A stretch of DNA of 64,000 bases from Siphonodentalium dalli (GCA_032622095.1 CP136062.1:36890918-36954917), one strand, 5' to 3'. Positions 10,200-22,639 are shown, counted from the stretch's first letter. Made by a program: numbers and translations. Notes: generated from the letters alone by a model not told the origin.

Positions 10200-12240
10200 C
10201 GGGTCATATGACAAATAAATTGCATATACTTGCAATATTGTTGGATAAGATTTTGACAAGCTGTTCAATCAGTGTCATGCTTTCGAAGTCTTGGAAATGC
10301 ATCTGCTTATGGTTGATGTTCTCAAGACGTGGTGTGTGGTGAGCGCTGCATTCTAAAGAAAATTGCTTTTCGTCTTCTATAGCGCTGTCGTAACACAATA
10401 TACATAGTCTATGCTCAATGCCATCGGTGGTTATGTGTGGCGTCCTTTTTAATAGCCAATGTATGATTACTTATTCGCAGTCTAGTAAAATTATCCTATT
10501 TTCTATTGATGTGTATGATATAAGTATCTGATCTATCCAAGTCCCAGGTTCGACACCATATATACAGAGGCGGCGACATAACAAACGGCACGGCATCGGA
10601 AAGATATCGCGGGAATTCGGCCATTTTCCAATAAGTTCGTTACTTCCCGTTGATGACGGACATGCCACATATATACCACGGGAACGCGGTCAATATGAAT
10701 ATTCGGACAGGTTCTATGCCTCCTATTTTTGACTAGTTTTGTCGGACATACCACAACTATGATTCTTCAGTCCAAGAGATCATTATTGTTTGATATAACC
10801 TGTGCATAGCCCTGGAAATTTGTGATATGCATAATTATAATGCTAAAATATCAGCCACGGAGATATAAACGTAGCTGTTATGACAACGCGATAATCTGTA
10901 ATTTGTAATAATTCGTGCGCCCGCCGCGATCTCGAAGGAATCCAGTACCTCTCGCTGACAACGACACCTTCGATGGTTATAAAAACAAAATAACCTGGCC
11001 ACGACTGTGTGTGGAATTTAAAGTTGCACGTGTTGTGCTTTGTAAGTGGACTCCATGGTGTAAGCTATTCGTGAGATTCAGGGTTCTCTACAATTTTATT
11101 TATACTATTTTTATTTTGGACTGGCTACAACCGCTCTGACGGCAGACTGTCTGTTCATCATTAGCAGAATATAAGCTTCCGGTGAGCAAGGCAGGGTACC
11201 TTGTTTGCTGCCCTAGGACACTGTGGCATCGCCGTTTGTTCATTCTGATTCGGGGGTATGTGTCAGGGTGCCATAAAAGTTACAGATACTGTCCAATCTT
11301 TGACAATGACGAATATGGCCTAATTATTCAACCACATTCTTACATATATTAAAATGTTATTATCCGATTAAAAAAAATAGGTTCACTTTAATGCGGGCAA
11401 GGCTTGGCAACCCTGCAAGTAGCATAGTAATGTGCACGCACGATTGTGTGTCAATTGCTTGCACACAGCTTATCGTTAATAAACATATGCGGATTCGTGC
11501 ATATATTATCGCACTGTGTGCAGCGTGCTTAAAGCAGGAACTCATACCAGCTCATATTATCTTCCAATGTAAAGGCTGTCATCGGCCAGAAACAAAAAAA
11601 GATATGATATAATAATAAATTAGACTGTATTTGTGTCATTTTACCCAATCACAGGCGGATTTCGAATATTATTTCTGAATCTAATCTTTGAGGATAAAAT
11701 TTAGTTCATTTGTGATGGCAAAGTATGGCAGATCAGTATGGCAAAGTTACAATGTTTGGTCGTGTTTTTATCAACATACAGATAATTAAAACCAGCCATG
11801 TTTAGGTTATAAGAGAATTCCAAGTGTTCCATGTGCATACGTAAAATATATGCATATAGAAAAAGTCGACCAGGATATTTTTATAATTTCCAGGTTGTTA
11901 TATTGTTCTAAGAGACACATAAATTGTTTAGCCCTGAAGGTAACTCAAAAATCAAAATGCCATCCACATCACATTCATACTATTTTATGTAATGGAAGAC
12001 TCGTCCATGTATTAACAATATGGAGTGGTTTCAGTGAAAGGATAAACATTGCTGTACATTTTGGTGTTTGGGCGACCCCTATAATCCACCTGATTTCGCA
12101 CCCGATTAACAGACTTTAAAAATTGATTATCTCTAAAAGATAACAAATGCATTTAGGACAAGTTGCAACTTTAGCTGAATTTAGCATTTAATAAAAGTAG
12201 CTAAATTATGCGGCATTTTCACTTGAAATAGTACAATAAA
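10200..12240. other. No recognisable feature
   Basis: About 2 kb with only short open frames (10204-10398, 10471-10754, 10915-11139, 11391-11612, 11850-12119). None has a recognisable motif. No tandem or inverted repeat was seen. Confidence 0.4.
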
Positions 12241-12246
12241 TTGAAC

Positions 12247-12365
12247 AATACTCGAAAAAACAACTGTTTGACCAAATTTCTTACCCCGATCAGCTGATAG
12301 GTAGCGAACCGTTTTCAATGGCAAAATTAGTACGTCCGCAGAACAAACTAGTTGCTATTTATGCT
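12247..12365 (+). repeat. Dispersed repeat, copy 2
   Basis: Same orientation as 523-645, sharing GATCAGCTGATAGGTAGCGA and the downstream CGTTTTCAA and GTCCGCAG. The two copies lie ~11.7 kb apart. Confidence 0.75.
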
Positions 12366-13836
12366 TTTTTTTAAATTGACCCAGACATTTCATTGTAATT
12401 TCATTGTTACAAATAACAATTAAGATATATATAAACAATTAAAACGATTAACTCTACTTAATTAAAGAGGGTGTGTCAGTGTTTCCAAACAGGAGATAGT
12501 CCGGTATGGATACTGGGCGTATTGATTCGCGCCCGCGTAAACCGCCGGAAAGCTAGAGTGAAATAACGAAATCTACAGTGAAATAACGAAATCGTATTTC
12601 ACCGTGGCTTCTAATACGATTATCTACGTTTCGGTAATGTTCCGCTATTTTGCAGGCAATCATTTAGCTTTTAATAAAAGTTATTAGTGGTGTTTTTGTA
12701 CATGTTAGGGCACAATAAATGTGTTTGAATGAAATATCTCTCAGAACGAAACTAATTTTATTAACGTCAAAAACTAATGAAAAACAATTGTGAGAAAAGC
12801 AGGTTAGTGTTTACCACACCGTATAAACTAAAATCGTCCTCTCAGCGGATCGGCGTCATCTGAGACAACAGGAAGTCTCTGAGAGCTAAATTTAGATTTG
12901 TGAAGTTTTTTTACGTCACAATATTGAACAGTTGCCGGAGAAGCAGGTTAGTATCAATGCCAATGCATGGGCGCATTGTGTTAGGGCGATATATAATGGT
13001 CACCAATACAAAAGGCATTGTTGAAACAAAAACATATTGTATATTTTTAAATCGCTGCCACAAATTGCATACTCATTTCTGGAATAACTTTTCGGGTAAA
13101 ATAAAATGTTCTATTTTTCCCAACGATGCACGGTCAGTAGCTACCTAAAAATATTTCGTGACAGGGATGACTACAACTATACGGTTTTTTTGTTTTTTTG
13201 ATAAATTTTTATTTGAAAAAAGACAAATACATTGTGATAATACATGAATTATATTACAGTTAATGGTTGGTAATTAAACAGTTTTTGTCTCTTTCGTTAT
13301 TTTTTTTTTGAGCCTGTAGAAAGGTAGAAGAGAAAAAAGAGTGTGGAGTGAATGGTTTTATGAATGTTGTGTTATTTAGTTATATTAAATTTCCATTAGT
13401 TATAATAATAAATATAATGAATATAATGAAAACGAAATATTGGGTATATGTATTATTTATAATTTTTTCTGAGTCCCTCACGTTATTAGGTATATATATG
13501 GTAATTACATAATGCAAAATATTAACATTGAGGGATTATTAATTAGTGTTAGCATCGAGCTAAAAGTCTTAAAATCTGGTATATTTACGTAACGTGATTA
13601 TGTACGGCATGGATAGGTGGTATGCAATTAATTTTACTCACTATATGATTCAAATAAGTAAGCATACTGTTAGCTAAGTCACACAACACGGCACATGTCT
13701 GGTCAACATTCGTGTTTAAATACAGTTTTTACAATACTAAATACTATTTACGGAATACTTGTGTGCCAGGCATGTGCAATGTTATGTACTACATTTCCAG
13801 CATACATGTACATATCTATAGTTATGTATGTGCTGT
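12366..13836. other. No recognisable gene; AT-rich
   Basis: A short direct repeat AGTGAAATAACGAAATC occurs twice near 12558-12592. From 13155 to 13530 the sequence is very AT-rich. No gene is supported. Confidence 0.4.
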
Positions 13837-15340
13837 TTAACTGTAATAGTGTAACAGACCTTTCCATTTATCCCACCGATATTCGAACTCAGTATATCTA
13901 GATTTGCTGTAAAAAATCCATCTTTCAGTTTTTGCGTACATTCGTATTTCTGCTTGGATATTTTGCAATTTTGGTAATTCAGATCTCATCTTTGATCGGT
14001 ATATATTATACTTAATTATGACCAAGATCATTTGGAGGAGTGGATCAATTTTCTCAGTATCAGCTTTGCCAAATAAAATAGTGTTTGAATTAATTTCTAA
14101 TTTATTTGAAGTCGTGTTAAATATCCATACACGAATCTCGTTCCACAGCGAAGCAATAATGTGACATTGAAACATAAGATGGCTAATCTTTTTTCTTTTT
14201 CAATTTTACAAAATAAACATGTATCATTTTCAGATCGACCCATTTTCTTTAGTACATTGTTAGTCCCTAATATTCTATTGTTTATCCGATATTGAAACCA
14301 TACATATTTCATGTCACAAAACTGAACAAAGGGAGTTTTAAAAACGTCTGACCACCAGTCTAATTCATGGTGCATATTTAGTTTCTTCTCCCATTTTGAG
14401 ATGAGGTTCATGTTCATTTTGGGGTCTTGAATGCAATTGTATATATATTTCGAATTCGATTTGAGTAAGTGTTCGATCTGATACGGTAGTATTGGGTTGT
14501 CCAGTCGTTCGTTGTTACTTTGTTGATAGCTACTAGAGTTTTCCATTTTAGTTAGGTATTTTGTTATTGAAGAGATTATACCGTTGTATGTCAAAAAATC
14601 TGTTTTAGTGCCATATAACCGCTTTGCTTCGTCATAGGACATTAACTTGTTATTATCACACATAAGATCGTTCACAAAATATATGCCACGAAGGGCCAAC
14701 GATCTGTCATTAATTGCTTGTTTGTTTATTTTGAAAATATCGTTATTTACAATCGCCGATGAGAGCACATCACTGTGCGTTTTTGGATCCATCTTTAAGT
14801 TTAATATTTTCCATGCATCTAGAACATCTATCCAGAATTGATTGATATATTTGCTTTTATATCTATTAAGGGCACATCCATTCGATAGATACCATTTGTC
14901 ATTGTGTGTACACTCCATTTGATATCGGACGAGGTTTTGCCAAGAATCCGGTTGAGTTATGTAGCGTTTCACACATGATATTTTCATTGAATGCATAAAT
15001 GTTTGGATATCAATCATTTTACAGTGTATAATGTTTATCATACAGATCATAATTTACTTATATTCTCGTTTTTCCGTGGTAATTTCTGTCTCGGATTTGG
15101 CGATCTTCTCAGAAATTGACAAACTCTTCCTCCAAGATATAACAATATATTCTTCCAAGTCGAATTATTGAAAGTACATTTTGTTGGAGGTTGATTTGGA
15201 AATACATTTTCCGCATCCATATACTTATTCGTAGTTTCACGTGAAGCCCAGACCTGCATGGGAATAATTCGCTTTGTTCTAAGCCATTTATTTATAATTA
15301 GATTCACCCATTCAGTTATTAAAGTATATTGGAATTGTTA
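13837..15340 (-). pseudogene. 3' part of a LINE ORF2, L1/Tx1-like, frameshifted
   Basis: The minus strand encodes the C-terminal part of a non-LTR retrotransposon polyprotein in three overlapping frames: 15047-15307, 14097-15050 (317 residues) and 13837-14175. The middle block contains KISCVKRYITQPDSWQNL and FWIDVLDAWK, typical of the region downstream of the reverse transcriptase in L1/Tx1-type elements. Near 14170-14230 a zinc-knuckle of the form C-x2-C ... H-x4-C (CLFC, then HLMFQC) is split by a frameshift. The last block ends WDKWKGLLHYYS and a stop, a normal C-terminus for this group. The endonuclease and reverse transcriptase are absent, so the insertion is 5'-truncated and dead. At least two frameshifts (near 15050 and 14170-14190). 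Clade assignment rests on remembered family features. Confidence 0.8.
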
Positions 15341-16135
15341 AAATAATCGTCCGGAGGAATGTTCGATGTCTATGTCTATGAGTATGTTTTAATATAAAGA
15401 AGTGGTTAAATCCATTAAAATGCTTACACAACCCTTGTTTACACAGAAACAATGTCAAATCACATTGGCTTGGATCCCACTGACAACCGCATAATTATAC
15501 CCTGGTAGTTAGTTGCACATTGCATTGAACATAATATGACTCGGGGTATACATGTACATGTAAATGAGGACAAGAACGACGGGGGTAAAATTTAACTTCA
15601 AACGATAATTGCCCCATTTGCAGGACCACATAGGATTTAATTGTTTTAGATTATGATTGATTTAGGTGTAGCGCCGCAACCAGTCAGTGATTCGAAGACA
15701 CACCTTCCCTAATGACGAGTCGTCTTCACAAGAAACAGATGAAGTTGATTGTAGAAAGCCGGCCACCGTAACACAGCGAACACAAATCAAAACTAAGAGC
15801 CATGCATGACACCAAGAGGCACCCACTTTAAGTGTACTTTTTGTGGCGTAAACCTTGTGTCTAAGTATACTTTCAAATTCAGAGGAAAATTTGTCAATAT
15901 ATATATGAAAATGATATATGAAAATATATGAAATACTAGAACAATAAGTGAATTAGATGAAATAAGTTTGTGGCGTTGCGTGGGATGTATCCCGAGTGTT
16001 CGCCAGAAAGGGTTGCTCGATAGTCGAAAGGGAATAGGAGCACAAATTGAATTATGTGTCTGTATTGTGGATACCCCAATGCATAATCGAAGGCTCCGTC
16101 CAACTACAGCATCAATTCGTTGGCTGTCCCCAAAG
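15341..16135. other. No recognisable feature
   Basis: AT-rich unique-looking sequence with no supported gene. Confidence 0.4.
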
Positions 16136-16294
16136 GCTGAGCGTGTAACAAAAAGCTGAGCGTGTGACAAAAAGGCTGAGCGTGTGACAAAAAGGCTGAG
16201 CGTGTGACAAAAAGGCTGAGCGTGTGACAAAAAGGCTGAGCGTGTGACAAAAAGGCTGAGCGTGTGACAAAAAGGCTGAGCGTGTGACAAAAAG
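16136..16294 (+). repeat. 20-bp minisatellite, 8 units
   Basis: GCTGAGCGTGTGACAAAAAG is repeated eight times, the first unit being 19 bp with one substitution and the last seven essentially identical. Since 20 is not a multiple of 3, all three minus-strand frames stay open and give a repeating peptide. The 168-, 111- and 83-residue frames that cross it are artefacts of the array. Confidence 0.97.
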
Positions 16295-16981
16295 GCCATT
16301 CAGTCTGGAGATACAAAATGTATTTCGAAACATGTAGGTTGACAGCAAGCAGCATGTGTCATTTACTAAAGAGTTTGTCAGAAACGAAACATGATTTCTG
16401 TACCCTATGAAAACCGACTGGCGTATTGAAGAGCCTACAAGAATCAACGTGCAATTATGAAACGCGACCTTCTATCTGTTGAAGACCCCCGGTTGTGCAA
16501 AGTCCCAAATAGACAATGGTCGAGTGATGTTCTGTACATTTAGCTTTTCCAAAAAGACGAGTTGGTCGTCAGAAATAAAACAAAACAGATTGCAGACAAC
16601 ACGTGAAATTCTGTCAATGGGGTAACATACATTTGTATAGGATTGTCGACAGAGGAGGCATTCGCAAAAAGACGGTTGGCTAATAAGAAACGCGACTGTT
16701 CTATGTTGTGTAGATCTTTGGCCCATTTAAAAGCAATAAATTCATTACCATAAAATAACACCCAACCAATGGATATAACTTGATGATTTAGCTTCGCGAC
16801 AGATTAATTTCGGTAATCCCTGATTATGTTAAAAGGATTTCAATTCTTCTGAAACATTGGTGAGTCTAGTCATTTTGACAATATTTTCAATTCATTGGCC
16901 ACAAATAGCTCTCTATGTCAATGGAAATACAGCGGTTTCGAAATAAGCACGAAGCTAGATTTCAGTGACTTATTTCTCGAA
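16295..16981. other. No recognisable feature
   Basis: Short minus-strand open frames (16472-16726, 16540-16761) have no recognisable motif. Confidence 0.4.
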
Positions 16982-19944
16982 TCTATATCTATATTTGCGA
17001 ATGTCTGTCTGTCTTTCTTCTGTCTGTCTGTCTGTGTTCTATAGAAATTCACAGGGGACCACCTAGATAGCACAAAAGGGGTCTAATAGGGGTAACTTTT
17101 TACGAGAAAGATAATGGCGAGGGTTAGAATTTTCTAAAGTGACGCCGTTGTTGTCAGGGGCAGAAAAGGGGGAGGGGCAGAAAAACAATTGTCGCCGATT
17201 GCCACCAAACTTATATATTATCATCCCCATAATATGAGGAATCTAATGGTGTGGTTTAAATATGTCAAAAGTCCCACCGTTCGCGTCAGAGATGCCCGGA
17301 AGGGGAGAGAGGCACCAAATTTGATCACAAATAATTTTAGCGCCGAATTCCACCAGATTGATCCACATTCTTATGAGATCTTATCCATGATACAAGGAAT
17401 CTTATTGTGTGATTTAAAGACGCCAAATTGGTGTTATTGGCATGAGATATTTGAGGGGCGGAGGGTGGGTACTAAATTTGACAAGAATTGGTTTAGTCGC
17501 CGATTGCCATGGTATGAGGTGTCTAATTGCGTGGCTTAAAGCTGTCAAAAGGGGCGTCATTCGAGTCAGGGGTGCAGTGAAAGGGAGAGGGGCACCAAAA
17601 TTGATACACAATATTTTTAGCGCCAATTTCCACCAAATTGATACACATTCTTATCCATGATATGAGGAATCTAATCGTACGATTTTAAAGACGTCATATT
17701 GATGCCGCTTTTGTGAGAGATGGGGTGGAATGGGGTGGGCACTAAATTTGATAAAAAATTATTTAGTCGCGGATTTGCACCAAACTTACAAATAATAATC
17801 TCCATGATATCAGGAGTCTAATTATGTGGTTTAAAGATGTCAAAAGTGGGGCCATTCGAGTCAGGGGTGCCTAGAGTGTGAGAGGGACATAAACATTGAT
17901 AAACAATATGTTTAGCGCCGATTTCCACCTGAGTGATACATATTCTTCTCCGTGATACGAATAATCTAATCGTGTGGTTTAATTGCGCCAAATTGGTGCC
18001 TTTTGTGTGAGAGATATGCAATGGTGGCCCTAAATTTGATACGAATTTGTATACTCGCCAATTTTTATAAATTGTATATATATTCATCTCTATAATGAGT
18101 CTAAGTGTGTGGTTTAATGATGTCAAAAGTGGCGCCGCTTGAGTCCGAAATATGGACGTGAGGGTCACCAAAAACTTATTAAAATATGTTTAGTGCCAAT
18201 TACCATCAAACTCATACACGTTCTTCTCAAATGATACAGTGAATCAAATATTTGCGAATATCTGTCTGTGTTCTATATATAACTTTAAGGGTACAATCGA
18301 GATGGCACCGGTCTAACAGGGGTAACTTTTTACGAGTAAGATAATGGTGCAGGTTAAAATGTTCTAAAGTGGCGTTGTTGGTGTCAGGGGAAGGGCTATT
18401 TTTATCACAGATTTCGACCAAATTGATATATTATTCTTCTCTGTGTACGAGGAATATAAACGTGTGATTTAAAGACGCCAAATTTGTGCCGTTTGGGTGA
18501 GAGATGGGGGGGTAATAACTATGATAAGAATTTGTTTAGTTGCCGATTACCACCAAACTTATATATAATCATCTCCATTATATAATGCATGCATGAGTCT
18601 AATAGACGTGGTTTAAATATGACAAAAGTGGCGCGGTTCAAGTCATGCATAAGGGGAGTTCCACCAAAGTTTATACAAATATATTTATCACTGATTCTAC
18701 CAAATTTATGCACGTTCTTCTCTAATGACATGAAGAATTAAATCACATTTGGGTTCGTTTGGGTCATGGGTGGCGAGGGGAGATTCACTAGTATTTATAA
18801 GATTGTTCAATTCGCCGATATCCAACAATGTTATATATAGTCATCGACCAGGCCATCTCCATGTCGTTCTAAGGATTTTTTGGCATTCCAATTTCACAAT
18901 CTCGACAAATGGTGACCGAATTAAGTCACTTGAACAATTATATCTTCTCAACTGTCATATTTATATGGGGATGGAAATCAGGGCATTCCTATAATGATCT
19001 AGCAACACAGATACATAGAAGAAAGCATTAACAGTATATTTATATTAATCTATTTAAGAGATACATATATTCATTCAAACTGAGAGACCTCGAATCGTCA
19101 GAGGATTACATATTATAATGGCTCATGTATATATTATATGTAACACGATTGAGTCGGTCCCATTCAATATAGTTTCCACAAAAACATTACAATATTATTG
19201 CCAAGAGATGTGGAAATGTAGAGCAGGCCTGTTCAAAAATAGTGGTCACAGTGTGCAGTCAAATATGGTTACTTCTGATATCAAGGAAAACGCAGTCCGT
19301 AGCACATGACTTTTCAGGATCCTCCAATATTGACATCTGACAAGGGTATATCTGCCAGATACAGAGGATTTCTTTCATTTTTTAGAACAGACTCATCGCC
19401 TAACATAAACAACTCAAAATCTCGCTGTGTATGGCACATGTAGCTGCTATGCGTGCATAACATCAAATATTTTGAACTGAAAATGATTAGTCGGTATATA
19501 GCACCAGAACTGAGGAGCACATGGACATATCTTTAAAACATCTGTATCTTCATTAAGATATGATAAACTAGATTGATTAATTGATTGATACATCTGTATG
19601 TAAAACACAATTGTCGTCTTTTATTTTTTCGAACTAATGTGTTTATGATGTTCATGTTTCATGCTATAACGTCTGAAGTATACGCAGTTGTAAATAAATA
19701 AATACATCTTTATTGGTGGGACGGATTAAACGCGATAAACAAAATGATAATCGCTCCGACCTGACAAGGTGAGCCACTACTTATATCCCATGTGTAAGAA
19801 TCATGTTTTGTGATGCCATTTGGATATACAATTTATGAGAATACGTGTACCACTTTCAGAGCAAGAGTATTCTCTATTCCCACCAAATATCCACAGAGGG
19901 TATCACATCACTTTAACCTGGGCAACGCCGGGTAACCCTGCTAG
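16982..19944 (+). mobile_element. Non-autonomous Helitron, copy 2 (2963 bp)
   Basis: Starts TCTATATCTATATTTG after an A and ends CTAG before a T. The 3' hairpin ACCTGG-GCAACG-CCGGGT lies at 19917-19934. Order from the 5' end: a terminal segment rich in TGTCTG (16982-17170); ~120-150-bp degenerate units with CGCCGATTGCCACCAAACTT and GTGTGGTTTAAA landmarks (17190-18230); a second, diverged 5'-end-like segment (18245-18400); two further units; and a unique 3' region (about 18750-19944). That region is close to 5328-6500 of copy 1, including a 68-residue frame that is almost identical in both copies (19314-19520 and 5752-5958). No Rep/helicase is present. The conserved small frame probably reflects recent common ancestry of the copies rather than coding constraint. 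Confidence 0.9.
18245..18400 (+). repeat. Internal second Helitron 5'-end segment (copy 2)
   Basis: Reads ATATTTGCGAATATCTGTCTG, TGTTCTATATATAACTT, GGGGTAACTTTTTACGAG and GATAATGG, then TTCTAAAGTGGCG, matching in order the true 5' end at 16988-17150 but diverged. Confidence 0.8.
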
Positions 19945-20853
19945 TAATAGATATAATCAATATATTTATATGGAATTGTGAATGTATGGTTCAGAGCCAC
20001 CTACAACAGCAAATAACGGGAACAAATATTAATAACTAAATGCTCTCTAAATCCGAATAATTGTTTTCAACCCAAGACTAAGTTATCCTTGTTACTATTT
20101 GTTTAATATCATACAAGATCTATCCGAGAACTGCTGTCAATCATTTACTGTAGATATCATGGTTGACATGTAGGTTATGGTATCAAATACGGCAATTACC
20201 CATTCAATTAGTAAACGCACTTTAAATCACGGTTTTGCTGAAACAAACCATTAAGTTAGTATAATGGCTTGCTCAAATCTAAGTGATCGCAGAAGAACAA
20301 TTTGGCGGCGAAAATATGTTTATTTCCAAGGGAAATACGATCAGAAGGGAGAAATTTCCATTTTTTATTTGGTTTTCTGTTAAAATAGTTGTTTATTATT
20401 TTAATTACTTTCCCCCACTAAATTAAAGACTTCTCATAACATAACATATGTCATATAGTGTCAATAAAGTAGAAAGCTAAATACCAAAAAATGTGGAAAG
20501 TTCTGACATCAGTAAGCCATAATGTTTGTGAACGAAAAATACTCACAAGAGACGAAATTTTTGTACATATCGTCAAAGGGCAAAATGCCCAGCAATGCGT
20601 CACATGTCAGATGGCAAACAACCAGAAGTTTGAAGGATATATGTAGCCCTATGACAATATCATAACCACCAAAATTCCGCATAGGAGAGGGGTATATATG
20701 TGGCTGAAAGTCTATTAGGATTGACACAGACTGACATAGAACCACACTCTGCTGCAAATGTAGATGAAAATAATATACACCAGATGGGCAGGATTGCATG
20801 CATTTGCTCTGTTCGCTTGAAGACACCCACTGAAGTGAGTGATTCCCATCAGT
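19945..20853. other. No recognisable feature
   Basis: Short open frames at 20509-20826 (minus) and 20700-20927 (plus) overlap each other and have no recognisable motif. Confidence 0.4.
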
Positions 20854-20857
20854 TTAA

Positions 20858-21303
20858 AGGTACTCAATCCGATTCGATGTTCCCCATATCATCAGATTCC
20901 AACAACAATAACAAAAAATTCAAATAACGTTTCAGTTATCAGAATCGATTAATTGCCCAAAATAATGTTACCCACAATCAACTATAGTATAAAATTTTCT
21001 AAAACCTGTTATTTACCAATATGTTGTTCAACGAAATTTTGCCGGTTTGTCAAATATCTGACACAAAAAGCCACTTCATTTTAGAGCTATACATCTTCAT
21101 CGCAATTTGGTCCGAGGCCGTTTTCTCGTCGACTTTTACTGTGCCACTATATATTATTGGCGGTGAAAAATAATAGATTTCAAAAATCTATATCTGATCA
21201 CTCTGAGCTTTAATAGGTGGGTTCCTCGACTCGAATCAAATATATTTTGCCCCCAAAGCCAAGGAAATAGTAATTTGCGAGCGTTAATTCGGATTAGGCA
21301 TCG
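20858..21303 (+). mobile_element. TTAA-flanked TIR element, copy 1 (446 bp)
   Basis: Begins AGGTACTCAATCCGA-like after TTAA (20854-20857) and ends in a diverged inverse, TCGGATTAGGCATCG, before TTAA (21304-21307). Internal landmarks CATATCATCAGATTCCAAC, TGCCGGTTTGTCAAATATCT and GTGGGTTCCTCGACTCGAAT are shared with copies at 33401-33830 (inverted) and 62033-62469. No coding capacity. TTAA at both ends of all three copies suggests a piggyBac-like target, but this is an inference because the inner TIR is not C-rich. Confidence 0.8.
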
Positions 21304-21545
21304 TTAATTTCGAGTTCCAGCTACCCATGTACGAGACCCGCTGGTTGACGAAGAATGGACTGGTTAATTATCCGTAGGGCAATATAAATAAATTGCTAGA
21401 TTTACATCCAACTTTTTTTTTTGAAAAAATGGGGTGGGAGGGCGAATTTTATTTTTTATATTTTATTCTTCCTAACATAAATGGTCATGGACAGTTCTAG
21501 ATATTGAATAGTTAATGCGTCATTGACATGTAATTTGATGATTAA

Positions 21546-21806
21546 CCCATTCATGACTGGAGCTTCCTGATTTTTTTTAGAAAACCCTGTGCCAATGCAT
21601 TCTGTTATATATGCGAGTCGCCCATATGGCGCCTCGCATATATAAGAGTATGCATTGGACCAACAATAGTTACCTCGATCTCTTAAGCCAGTGCCTGAAT
21701 TCTCTTATATATGCGAGGCTCCCCATGGGAGACTCACATATATAGGATAATGCACTGGCAAAAGGTCTTAAAATTTGCACCAGCGCAGCTCCAGACATGA
21801 GAAAAA
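21546..21806. mobile_element. Degraded twin-hairpin MITE relative, copy C
   Basis: Two hairpins of the 9276-9667 type occur, at about 21591-21660 and 21690-21760, with many substitutions. They are enclosed by a different imperfect outer inverted repeat: CATTCATGACTGGAGCT on the left and AGCTCCAGACATGAG on the right. The left end follows TTAA (21542-21545); the right TTAA is not evident. Confidence 0.65.
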
Positions 21807-21921
21807 ATTTGCATAAAAGATATGCAAATAAAAACAATCGAGGAGGGGACTAAAAATAGGGTCTGGAAGGAGGTGTAAATCTAGCAATTGTTATATATTA
21901 TCATATTACGCAATTTATTAA

Positions 21922-22379
21922 CCCTTTACCCAACAAAACGGCCAAAAACGCCCAAATAAAGCTTCGACAGCTTTAAATATCTTCGGTCTGTCTTAATAAC
22001 ACCATACAAATATGGATATCATTGGAACCGGTTCATTGACCACATTGTGATGGTTACAGTTATGCCCTGTGCCAATGCATTCTCTTATATATGCGAGTCG
22101 ACCATAAGTCGCCTCGCATATATAAGAGAATGCATTGGCCTAAAAAAAATATTTTTAAAACACTTTTTACCATTTTTTCTTACATTCTTTAACAATTTTA
22201 TAATTTTTTTCTTACATTTTTTAACAATTTTTATAAATTTTTTCTACATTCTTTGACAATTTTATCATTTTTAATATGTGCTAAGCCAATGAATTCTCTT
22301 ATATATGCGAGGCGACCTATGGTCGACTCGCATATAGAAGAGAATGCATTGGCACAGGGCCGTTCTGTTGGGTAAAGGG
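21922..22379. mobile_element. piggyBac-type twin-hairpin MITE, copy B (458 bp)
   Basis: Starts CCCTTTACCCAACA and ends TGTTGGGTAAAGGG, with TTAA at 21918-21921 and 22380-22383. It carries the same left segment, the two ~69-bp hairpins (about 22072-22140 and 22285-22354) and an AT-rich spacer as copy A. The spacer is expanded by a partial duplication of TTTTTTCTTACATT-type sequence. The right hairpin has a few changes (for example CATATAGAAG). Confidence 0.88.
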
Positions 22380-22440
22380 TTAACAGAGTACAATATCATT
22401 ACTGAATTATACAAGGACCGAATGACGAAGTTTTATGGGT

Positions 22441-22620
22441 GTTCTCAGTCAGCAGATCTTACCTGTAACTGGGATCGTTCTCAGTCAGCAGATCTTACCT
22501 GTAACTGGGATCGTTCTCAGTCAGCAGATCTTACCTGGAACTGGGATCGTTCTCAGTCAGCAGATCTTACCTGTAACTGGGATCGTTCTCAGTCACCAGA
22601 TCTTACCTGGAACTGGGATC
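22441..22620 (+). repeat. 36-bp minisatellite, 5 units
   Basis: Five exact-length 36-bp units beginning GTTCTCAGTCAGCAGATCTT start at 22441, 22477, 22513, 22549 and 22585, differing at a few bases. Because 36 is divisible by 3, one frame gives a regular SQSADLTCNWDR peptide. I see no start, signal or flanking domain that would make it a protein repeat. Confidence 0.95.
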
Positions 22621-22639
22621 GTTGCACATGGATCAGTCG

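Noticed and set aside
15793-16447. 168-, 111- and 83-residue minus-strand frames with a regular repeated peptide
   Set aside because: A 20-bp array without stops leaves all three frames open; the same peptide cycle appears in each frame, so it is an array artefact.
16136-22620. CRISPR-like arrays (20-bp and 36-bp repeats)
   Set aside because: Units are contiguous with no unique spacers, the context is eukaryotic, and there are no cas genes. They are minisatellites.
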